A DNA stretch of 64,000 nt from DASUPK01 sp963736305 (GTDB lineage: Bacteria > Actinomycetota > Thermoleophilia > Solirubrobacterales > 70-9), in NCBI GenBank assembly GCA_963736305.1, contig CAVTOD010000007.1, positions 186,001-250,000 of the forward strand, written 5' to 3'. Each line of letters opens with the position of its first letter. Positions within the stretch are counted from its first letter, which is position 1. The notes below the pieces were generated by a model, which saw nothing but the letters and a program-made list of their open reading frames with translations, was not told the DNA's origin and did no database searches. Made by a program: the position numbers and the translations under genes. Positions 58,329 to 64,000 of this stretch are shown here, one piece after another.

Positions 58329-59174
58329 ATGGCCGATTACGCAAACGACGTACTGGTCGAGACCGATTGGGTCGCCGATCACCTCGAGGACGACGACATC
58401 CGGATCGTCGAGGTCGACGAGAACCCGGCGCTCTACGCCGAGGCGCACATCCCCGGCGCCATCGGCTTCGACTGGAAGAAGGATCTTCAGGACCAGGTGA
58501 AGCGGGACTTCCTCGGGCCCGAGGACTTCGGGAAGCTGATGGGGAGCCGCGGCATCTCGAACGACCACACGGTCCTGCTCTACGGCGACCGGAACAACTG
58601 GTTCGCCGCCTATACGTACTGGTACTTCCGCTACTACGGCCACGACAAGGTCAAGCTGATCAACGGCCCGCGTGAGAAGTGGATCTCCGAGGACCGCCCG
58701 ACCAGCACCGATGTGCCGTCCTATCCCGAGGCCTCCTTCGAGGCGAAGGCGGGCGACGAGTCGATCCGGGCGAAGCGCGACGAGGTTCTCTCCGCACTCG
58801 ACTCCGAGACCAAGCTGGTGGACGTGCGCAGCCCGCAGGAGTACTCCGGCGAGCTGATCGCGATGGCGGGATACGAGCAGGAGGGCGCGCAGCGGGGCGG
58901 CCACATCCCGGGTGCGGCGTCCATTCCCTGGGCGCAGGCCGTCCAGGAGGACGGGACGTTCAAGTCAGCCGACGAGCTCCGCGAGCTCTATGAAGGCAAG
59001 GGCGTCGTCGAGAATGGCAACCCGATCATCGCCTATTGCCGGATCGGCGAGCGCTCCGCGCACACCTGGTTCGTGCTCCACGAGCTCCTCGGAGAGGGCA
59101 ACGTCAAGAACTACGACGGTTCCTGGACCGAGTGGGGCAACCTCGTGGATGTCCCCATCGAAAAGGACGTCTAG
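58329..59174 (+). CDS. thiosulfate sulfurtransferase (two-domain rhodanese)
   Basis: 281 aa with two rhodanese domains. The N-domain (about 10-140) carries RNNWFAAYTYWYFR without the active Cys; the C-domain (about 155-275) has the catalytic Cys in IIAYCRIGERSAHTW. It transfers sulfane sulfur from thiosulfate to a thiol or cyanide. It matches the CysA/SseA type of actinobacteria (TKLVDVRSPQEYSGEL). Has its own promoter and ends at a strong hairpin. Confidence 0.92.
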   Translation: MADYANDVLVETDWVADHLEDDDIRIVEVDENPALYAEAHIPGAIGFDWKKDLQDQVKRDFLGPEDFGKLMGSRGISNDHTVLLYGDRNNWFAAYTYWYFRYYGHDKVKLINGPREKWISEDRPTSTDVPSYPEASFEAKAGDESIRAKRDEVLSALDSETKLVDVRSPQEYSGELIAMAGYEQEGAQRGGHIPGAASIPWAQAVQEDGTFKSADELRELYEGKGVVENGNPIIAYCRIGERSAHTWFVLHELLGEGNVKNYDGSWTEWGNLVDVPIEKDV

Positions 59175-59196
59175 CTGTAGCGGTTGAACAGTGAGC

Positions 59197-59228
59197 GACG
59201 GCGACCGGCCCGCCGGCCGGTCGCCGTC
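59197..59228. terminator. perfect 14-bp hairpin, bidirectional terminator
   Basis: Arms 59197-59210 and 59215-59228 (GACGGCGACCGGCC and its reverse complement) with the loop CGCC sit between the convergent rhodanese and DHFR-like genes. No U-tract follows, but position and stability fit a terminator for both. Confidence 0.65.
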
Positions 59229-59232
59229 TGAC

Positions 59233-59874
59233 TCACTTCACGACGCGGTACTTGAGGTGTGCTACCCCGGGTGCCTCGACCGCGCGGAGCTGTTCAAGTC
59301 TTGTGTCGATGCCGATGTTGTCGAGGAGGCGCTCGCCTCCGCCGAGGATCAGCGGGACCACGTTGATGGTGAGTTCGTCGATCAGGCCGGCCGCCAGGTA
59401 CTGCTGCACCGTCTGCGCTCCACCGGCGATCTGGATGTCCTTGTCGCCGGCCGCTTCGCGCGCCTGCTCGAGGGCGGACTCGATTCCGTCGGTGACGAAG
59501 TGGAAGGTCGTGCCGCCCTCTTTCTCGATCGGCTTGCGCTCGTGATGGGTGAGGACGTAGACGGGCGAGCGGTACGGGGGCTCGTCTCCCCACCAGCCCT
59601 CCCATGATTCGTCGCCCCAGTCGTCCCTGATTGGCCCGAACATGTTCCGGCCCATGATCACGGCGCCGAATCCAAACTCGAGCTCGGCGACGATCTCGGA
59701 GCTGGGATTGGTCTCGCCGCCCTCCTCGCCGTGGGTCTTGCGCCAGGACTCGAGCTTGAACATCCACTCGTGCAGCTCCATGCCACCCTCGCCGATCGGG
59801 TTGTCCTCGCTTTGATTTGGCCCGGCGACGTAGCCGTCCAGTGAAGTGGTGATCAGAACCTTTGTCTTAGTCAT
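59233..59874 (-). CDS. dihydrofolate reductase family (RibD C-domain) protein
   Basis: 213 aa. Start KVLITTSLDGYVAG, the FGAVIMGRNMFGPIRDDW segment, and C-terminal GGAQTVQQYLAAGLIDEL followed by VPLILGGGERL. This is the DHFR-like/RibD_C fold that uses NADPH; members reduce diverse substrates and are often uncharacterised. ATG start, with GGAGGCG upstream. Normal length for the family. Confidence 0.85.
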   Translation of the reverse strand: MTKTKVLITTSLDGYVAGPNQSEDNPIGEGGMELHEWMFKLESWRKTHGEEGGETNPSSEIVAELEFGFGAVIMGRNMFGPIRDDWGDESWEGWWGDEPPYRSPVYVLTHHERKPIEKEGGTTFHFVTDGIESALEQAREAAGDKDIQIAGGAQTVQQYLAAGLIDELTINVVPLILGGGERLLDNIGIDTRLEQLRAVEAPGVAHLKYRVVK

Positions 59875-59904
59875 GCCTCTGTAGACGCCTCCTGTAGTCG
59901 AAAC

Positions 59905-60483
59905 TCATCGCACCGCTCGCCCGAGATGCCGGAGGAGATCTCCGAGGATCCGGGCGGTCGCCCCCCAGATCAGCATGTCCGAGATCAGGTAGGTGTCGGT
60001 CTTGATCGGCACGCCCCGCCGCACCAGGCGCCGCTTCGCGTAGGCCGCCTCGAGGTCGTCGAGCGAGGCGACCAGCACGCTCTCGACCTCGGATGGGTTC
60101 GGCTCGAAGCGCATCCCCTCCTGGATCAGCCCGACGAAGGGGTGGACCTTGTAGTTGGTGACGAAGGTGCCGATCGGGGGCAGTGCCCCGACGACCTCGA
60201 CTCGATCGCGCGACAGGCCGATCTCCTCCTCGGCCTCGCGCAGGGCGGCGTCGAGCAGCTCCTCGTCCTCGTCCCGGCGGCCGCCGGGGAAGGAGATCTC
60301 GCCGGCGTGTCGCTTCAGGTCAGAGCGGCGCTCGGTGAAGACCAGGCCCGGATTATCCGGCCAGCCGTGCATAGGGACCAGCACCGCCGCCTCGGTCCGG
60401 CCGTGAGCGTCGAGCTGGGCGGCGTCGGCCGGATCCAACAGCAACGAGCTCAGATCAGATGATGACTTGGACGGTTCCGCCAT
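59905..60483 (-). CDS. NUDIX hydrolase, CoA pyrophosphatase-like
   Basis: 192 aa. The Nudix box is complete: GGRRDEDEELLDAALREAEEEIGL (catalytic Glu in REAEEE). The upstream PGLVFTERRSDLKRHAGEISFP and the downstream PPIGTFVTNYKVHPFVG match the CoA pyrophosphatase (YeaB/NudL) group. It probably hydrolyses CoA or a related nucleotide diphosphate. The ATG at 60483 lies inside the end of the SDR gene (29-nt overlap). Confidence 0.85.
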   Translation of the reverse strand: MAEPSKSSSDLSSLLLDPADAAQLDAHGRTEAAVLVPMHGWPDNPGLVFTERRSDLKRHAGEISFPGGRRDEDEELLDAALREAEEEIGLSRDRVEVVGALPPIGTFVTNYKVHPFVGLIQEGMRFEPNPSEVESVLVASLDDLEAAYAKRRLVRRGVPIKTDTYLISDMLIWGATARILGDLLRHLGRAVR

Positions 60484-61267
60484 CGACGCTCCAGGCCGCG
60501 CCGGAGGTATAGGAGGCCTGCTCCGAGCACAGGAAGACGATCGCGCCGGCGATCTCGTCCGGCTCGGCGAGCCGGCCGATCGGCCGCTTCGATCCGGCGG
60601 CCTCGAGTGCTTCCTCGCGGCTCGAGTGCCCGCCGAGCTCCTTCGACTGGTCGAGCAGCCCGCCCTCGTCCATCCAGAGCCCGGACTTGACCGGGCCGGG
60701 ACAGATCGCGTTGACCAGCACTCCGTGGGGCGCGTAGCGGTCCGCGAAGAGCCGCGAGAGGGAGAGCTCGGCTGCCTTTGCGACGGAGTACTCGGCCATC
60801 GCCGCGGAGGGGCGCTTGCCGGCGGTGCTCGAGACGTTCACGATCCTGCCCCAGCCGCGCTCGCGCATCGCCGGGGCGGCGGCGCGCATCAGCCTCATCG
60901 GCGCCATCACGTTCAGCTCCCAGGCCGCGTACCAGTCCTCGTCGGGGATGTCGTCGAGGTCGCGCCATTGCGCCGTGCCCGCGTTGTTGACCAGGACGTC
61001 GAGCTGGCCCAGGCGCTCATCGGCCTCGCGCTTGATCAGGCCCGCCGCCTCGGCGTCGGTGACGTCCGCGACCAGCGACTCGGCTCGTCCGCCGGCCTCC
61101 TGGCCGGCCGCGGCGCACTCGTCAGCGGCATCCAGAAGCGCGTCCTCGGAGTTGGCGACGAGCAGCACGTCGGCGCCCTCGGCGCAGAGCATGCGCGCGG
61201 TGGCGCGGCCGATGCCACGGCTGGCGCCGGTGACCACGCAGGCGCGGCCGTTGAGCCCCAGGTTCAT
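60455..61267 (-). CDS. short-chain dehydrogenase/reductase
   Basis: 270 aa. NAD(P)-binding TGASRGIGRATARML, NNAG in DVLVNNAGTAQW, catalytic Ser in NVSSTAG and Tyr/Lys in AEYSVAKAAELS. C-terminal FLCSEQASYTSGAAWSVDGG is the usual tail. Classical SDR of unknown substrate. ATG start 3 nt after the OsmC stop (61271), so it belongs to a minus-strand operon with the OsmC and cobalamin genes. Confidence 0.88.
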   Translation of the reverse strand: MNLGLNGRACVVTGASRGIGRATARMLCAEGADVLLVANSEDALLDAADECAAAGQEAGGRAESLVADVTDAEAAGLIKREADERLGQLDVLVNNAGTAQWRDLDDIPDEDWYAAWELNVMAPMRLMRAAAPAMRERGWGRIVNVSSTAGKRPSAAMAEYSVAKAAELSLSRLFADRYAPHGVLVNAICPGPVKSGLWMDEGGLLDQSKELGGHSSREEALEAAGSKRPIGRLAEPDEIAGAIVFLCSEQASYTSGAAWSVDGGTVQVII

Positions 61268-61270
61268 GGG

Positions 61271-61678
61271 TTAGGCCTCGATGGGCTCGAGCGAGTCGTT
61301 GATCTCGACGTCGTCCGCGGCAAGGGCCTTGTGCACCGGGCACTTGCCTGCGATCACCAAAATCCGCTTGCGCTGCTCGTCGTCGAGGTCCGTCGGAACT
61401 CTGATCTTGACCTCGAACTTGGCCGGCGTGTCGCTGGTCGTCTCGGTGAACTCGACCTGGACCTCGACTTGGCCGAGGTCCCACTCCTTGCGGTCTGCGT
61501 ACATCTCGATCGTGATTGCGGCGCAGCTCGCCAGAGACGCGGCGAGCAGCTCGGTGGGCTTGGGCCCCTGGTCGCCGCCGCCGCGATCCTCGGGCTCGTC
61601 GGCAATCAGGCGATGCTCGCGGATCTCGATCTCGTGCTCGTATCCCTTCCTGCGCCGGGCGACTGCTGTGTTCGGCAT
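61271..61678 (-). CDS. OsmC/Ohr family protein
   Basis: 135 aa. Both redox Cys regions are visible: ASLASCAAITIEMY (first Cys) and VIAGKCPVHKAL (second Cys). Members detoxify organic hydroperoxides or have unknown thiol roles. The ATG at 61678 overlaps the stop of the cobalamin adenosyltransferase gene by one base (TGATG). Normal length. Confidence 0.88.
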   Translation of the reverse strand: MPNTAVARRRKGYEHEIEIREHRLIADEPEDRGGGDQGPKPTELLAASLASCAAITIEMYADRKEWDLGQVEVQVEFTETTSDTPAKFEVKIRVPTDLDDEQRKRILVIAGKCPVHKALAADDVEINDSLEPIEA

Positions 61679-62247
61679 CAGCTCTTCTCCCGGCCCTCGA
61701 ACATCTGGGGGTTCGGCTCGTCGGCGAAGCGGGCCAGCGCGAAGGCGAGGTCGGAGGCGCGGTTCAGGTAGCGGAGAACGGCGTCCGAAGCGAGCTCCTC
61801 GGACTCGCGAAGCTCGACGAGGCGCCGTTCGGCGCGGCGGATCGCGGAGCGGGCCACGTCCAGTGCCGCGGAGAGCTCGGTGCCGCCGGGAATGACGAAG
61901 TGCGGGGGTAGGTGGACCTGGTTCATGTACCGGTCGATGTCCACCTCGATTGCCTCGACCATCGCGTCGGTGATCCGGCTGATGCCGTCCTGGAGGCGAT
62001 CGGCGGCCTCGGGCGAGGTGGCAAGCTCGGCTCCGGCGACGAAGAGGTCCTGCTGCAGCGAGAGGATGGTCGAGTGGAGGCCGGCCTGGTTTTCGGCCTT
62101 GCAGAGGGCGCGGGCGACCCCGAGCGCCGAGTTGGCTTCGTCGATCGAGCCGTACGCCTCGGTTCGGGCGTTGGTCTTTGGCACCCGCCCGCCGTACCAG
62201 AGGGACGTGGTGCCGTCGTCGCCCTTCTTCGTATAGATCTTGACCAT
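61678..62247 (-). CDS. cob(I)alamin adenosyltransferase (PduO type)
   Basis: 189 aa. Family signatures: KIYTKKGDDGTTSLWYGGR at the N-terminus, EAYGSIDEANSALGVARAL, and YLNRASDLAFALAR near the end. It makes adenosylcobalamin from cob(I)alamin and ATP. ATG start, no N-terminal extension. First gene of an operon with OsmC and SDR. Confidence 0.93.
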   Translation of the reverse strand: MVKIYTKKGDDGTTSLWYGGRVPKTNARTEAYGSIDEANSALGVARALCKAENQAGLHSTILSLQQDLFVAGAELATSPEAADRLQDGISRITDAMVEAIEVDIDRYMNQVHLPPHFVIPGGTELSAALDVARSAIRRAERRLVELRESEELASDAVLRYLNRASDLAFALARFADEPNPQMFEGREKS

Positions 62248-62249
62248 GA

Positions 62250-62522
62250 GACGACGATATCCAAGGAGGCCGGGTTGACGGTGAATCCTGGAAGCTCACC
62301 GACGACAGCTGGATCTACGTGGTGGTCGACCGGGAGCGTGCCGGCAGGGGGCTCCTCACCGTGATGGTCGACGATCTCGATGAACGCCTGGCCGGGCTCG
62401 AGGAGCGGGGGATCGAGGTGGGCGAGGTCGAGACGATCAACGAGAGGACGCGCAAGGTCGAGATCGTCGACCCAGAGGGCAACCGGATCGGCTTCGGCGA
62501 GGCGGTCAGCTCAAAGGGTTGA
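62250..62522 (+). pseudogene. 5'-truncated glyoxalase/VOC family gene
   Basis: The frame from about 62271 encodes a VOC-type C-terminal half (ESWKLTDDSWIYVVVDRE, LTVMVDDLDERLAGLEERG, KVEIVDPEGNRIGFGEA). The family's N-terminal half (about 40 residues) is missing and the first possible start is a GTG at 62319, too late for a full domain. The upstream border falls in the start region of the adenosyltransferase gene. Overlaps the 3' end of the DUF1015 gene by 17 nt. Probably a relic, or the product is a half domain. Confidence 0.6.
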
Positions 62523-63762
62523 ACGCGATCCCGGTGGGCAGCTTCGGGAAGAAGTAGGTGGACTTCGGCGGCATCGTCTCGCCTTCGGCGGCGACGGCAC
62601 GGACCTGGTCGACGGGCGTCGGCCGGAGCAGGAAGGCGGCCTGGTAGTCGCCCGCGTCGAGCTTCGTCAGCGCCTCGCCGATGTTCGGCGTGTATCCGAT
62701 GCCGCGCTTGGCCGCGATGTCGTCGGTGCTCATGCCGAGGATGTCCTTGAGGACGAGCTCCTCCAGGATCGCGGCGTCCAGCGTCCGGTAGGCCTCGGAG
62801 CGGCCCGACAGGAGCTCGTCGAGCCGGCCCCTGTCCCGAAGCCGCAGCCGGAAGCTGCGCTGGAAATGGGAGTCGTGGTAGCCGAAGACCCCGACGCCGT
62901 CGCTGCCGGCCGGGTTGACCTCATTGGTCGGGACCTGCTCGATCTCGAAGAGCTTCTTTAGACCGGCACCCAGCGCCTCCTGCTTGGCGGGGTCCTCCGG
63001 CAGCCCGGAGATCAGCCGGTGGGTCGGGAAGACCGTCAGGCCGGGGTCCTCCAGGGAGACCAAGGCCATCAGGACGTAGTCGGCGGGACCGCCGGGACCG
63101 ACCTCCCGCTGGTAGGCGAGCGAAGTCTCATAGCGATGGTGGCCGTCCGCGATCAGCAGCTCGGCGGGCTCGAGCTCGGTGGCGATCGCCTCATGGACGG
63201 CGGGGTCGCCGACTCGCCAGACGCGATGGGTGGTGCCGTCGCCATCGGTGACCTCGCCCCACGGATCGCCGTCGAGCGCCGGCTCGAGGTGCTGCCATGC
63301 GTTGCCAGGATGAAGGGCGAAGATCGGGGAGAGGTTGTGGCGGGTGGCGCGCGTCAGCCGCAGGCGGTCCTCCTTCGGCCCGGGCTGGGTGCGCTCATGC
63401 GGCCGGATCCCCTCACCGTAGGGCGCCAGCTTCACCCGCGCCAGGAAGCCGCGGCGGGTGAGGCGCGATCCGCCGGGCGCGTCGTAGTCCTGCTCCAGCG
63501 CCCAGATCTGCGGTTCCTCGTCACCTGTCAGCGCGCCAGCCTCCGTCCACTCGCCGAGCAGCTTCGCGGCGTGCTCGTAGGGATCGCCGCCGTCGGGGTC
63601 GCGCGGCAGGTCGAGCTCGACAACGTTGTATGGAGAGCGAGAGGAGAGCTCGGCCCGCTGCGCGTCGTCGATCACGTCGTATGGAGGAGCAACGACGTCG
63701 GCGAGCGCTCCGACCTTTGCGAGGTCGTAGTGGAGCGCATGAATTGGACTCACCTCGGCCAC
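62506..63762 (-). CDS. DUF1015 family protein
   Basis: 418 aa. The family N-terminus VSPIHALHYDLAKVG with VVAPPYDVID, the central IADGHHRYETSLAYQ and the C-terminal PPKSTYFFPKLPTGI are all present. DUF1015 proteins are conserved but of unknown biochemical role; some are annotated as kinase-like. GTG start, with TAGGGT (63772-63777) 9 nt upstream on the minus strand. Divergent from the HTH gene at the window edge. Confidence 0.9.
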   Translation of the reverse strand: MAEVSPIHALHYDLAKVGALADVVAPPYDVIDDAQRAELSSRSPYNVVELDLPRDPDGGDPYEHAAKLLGEWTEAGALTGDEEPQIWALEQDYDAPGGSRLTRRGFLARVKLAPYGEGIRPHERTQPGPKEDRLRLTRATRHNLSPIFALHPGNAWQHLEPALDGDPWGEVTDGDGTTHRVWRVGDPAVHEAIATELEPAELLIADGHHRYETSLAYQREVGPGGPADYVLMALVSLEDPGLTVFPTHRLISGLPEDPAKQEALGAGLKKLFEIEQVPTNEVNPAGSDGVGVFGYHDSHFQRSFRLRLRDRGRLDELLSGRSEAYRTLDAAILEELVLKDILGMSTDDIAAKRGIGYTPNIGEALTKLDAGDYQAAFLLRPTPVDQVRAVAAEGETMPPKSTYFFPKLPTGIAFNPLS

Positions 63763-63771
63763 GAGCGCGGA

Positions 63772-63777
63772 ACCCTA
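63772..63777 (-). promoter_or_regulatory. -10-like TAGGGT before the DUF1015 gene
   Basis: TAGGGT on the minus strand, 9 nt before the GTG at 63762; one of the leaderless-type elements. Confidence 0.35.
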
Positions 63778-63823
63778 GCCAGCCACGGGGAGGCACACCC
63801 TCGTCACATTCTGCGCGTCACCA

Positions 63824-63856
63824 GTCACGGGTTCTCGATTCGAATCGAGTCGTGAC
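63824..63856. promoter_or_regulatory. interrupted palindrome overlapping the HTH gene start (operator candidate)
   Basis: A perfect 16-bp palindrome CTCGATTCGAATCGAG (63834-63849) is flanked by GTCACG (63824-63829) and its complement CGTGAC (63851-63856). The GTG start of the HTH gene (63852) is inside the right arm. This is the expected place for an autoregulatory site. Confidence 0.5.
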
Positions 63857-64000
63857 CTATCCGCCGTATATGAGGGAGAAGGCGCGGCAGCTCAGGCGCG
63901 AGAAGGGTTTGACGATCGACGAGATCGCCAAGCGACTTGCCGTTTCGCGGACGACGGTCTACTTCTGGGTCGGTGACATGCCTCGTCCAGCGCGCTGCGT
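63852..64000 (+). CDS. helix-turn-helix protein, truncated by the window end
   Basis: The first 49 codons of a gene that continues beyond the window. After a short basic lead (YMREKARQLRREKG) comes LTIDEIAKRLAVSRTTVYFW, a clear HTH with the recognition helix VSRTTVYFW. It resembles the HTH that precedes an HNH/recombinase-like domain in some actinobacterial proteins, but without the rest this cannot be decided. GTG start in an inverted repeat. Confidence 0.55.
   Translation, partial: MTYPPYMREKARQLRREKGLTIDEIAKRLAVSRTTVYFWVGDMPRPARC

Noticed and set aside
63815..63860. tRNA or attachment site at the palindrome
   Set aside because: The GGTTCTCGATTCGAATC stretch looks like a T-arm at first, but no acceptor, D or anticodon arms fit around it and a start codon lies within.

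Overview
The window reads as chromosomal DNA of a high-GC actinobacterium, most likely a soil Thermoleophilia/Solirubrobacterales-type lineage (inference from gene content; no marker search could be run). Evidence: many GTG/TTG starts, dense 4-bp ATGA/GTGA overlaps, TANNNT elements 6-12 nt before start codons that suggest leaderless mRNAs, an actinobacterial LexA box (GAAC-N4-GTTC), and an A2-type aa3 oxidase. No phage, insertion sequence, CRISPR array, rRNA or convincing tRNA was seen.

Layout. 1-3.7 kb (- strand): an OpuC-type osmoprotectant ABC importer. 3.8-17.6 kb (+): a housekeeping run of rplM-rpsI (S9 with a very long acidic N-terminal extension), glmM-glmS, a DUF3352-like lipoprotein, acpS, nnrE/D, alr, a CCA-adding/poly(A) polymerase family enzyme, a secreted protein, a HIT protein, a crotonase and infA, with a DUF3089 hydrolase on the opposite strand. 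17.7-24.1 kb (-): a GH63-like glycosidase joined to a DrrA/B-type ABC exporter, a frameshifted EamA transporter, and an amidase with a GatC-like partner. 24.1-27.2 kb: secreted and lipoproteins, a zinc-ribbon protein and a GT4 glycosyltransferase.

27.2-39.7 kb is a respiratory island. On + lies a canonical operon ctaC-ctaD-(tandem USP-like protein)-ctaE with all metal ligands present. On - lies a second operon of a subunit II homologue, a subunit I homologue, ctaA, ctaB and two tiny membrane proteins. Both oxidase homologues in it have lost essentially every metal-binding residue: all six heme/CuB histidines, the cross-linked Tyr and the K-channel Lys in subunit I, and the CuA Cys/Cys/His set in subunit II. 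Their fold-defining motifs are intact. This ligand-free 'pseudo-oxidase' is the best candidate for an undescribed system here. A diheme c-type lipoprotein with a (GGS)n tail encoded by a 9-nt minisatellite sits between the two operons.

39.8-64 kb: an M1 peptidase, SOS-regulated Y-family polymerase, a benzoylformate-decarboxylase-like enzyme coupled to an FAD/Fe-S 2-hydroxyacid dehydrogenase, a PAS-GGDEF-EAL protein, PAP2 and UPF0104-like membrane proteins, trxB, a beta-oxidation-like set (3-hydroxyacyl-CoA dehydrogenase, acyl-CoA dehydrogenase, thiolase), a class IV aminotransferase, rhodanese, DHFR-like, NUDIX, SDR, OsmC, cobalamin adenosyltransferase and DUF1015 genes, two 5'-truncated gene remnants, and at the right edge a partial HTH gene behind a strong palindrome.

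Three genes (alr, the M1 peptidase and the acyl-CoA dehydrogenase) have no ATG/GTG/TTG where the family N-terminus must begin but do have CTG there, so CTG initiation appears to be used in this genome.
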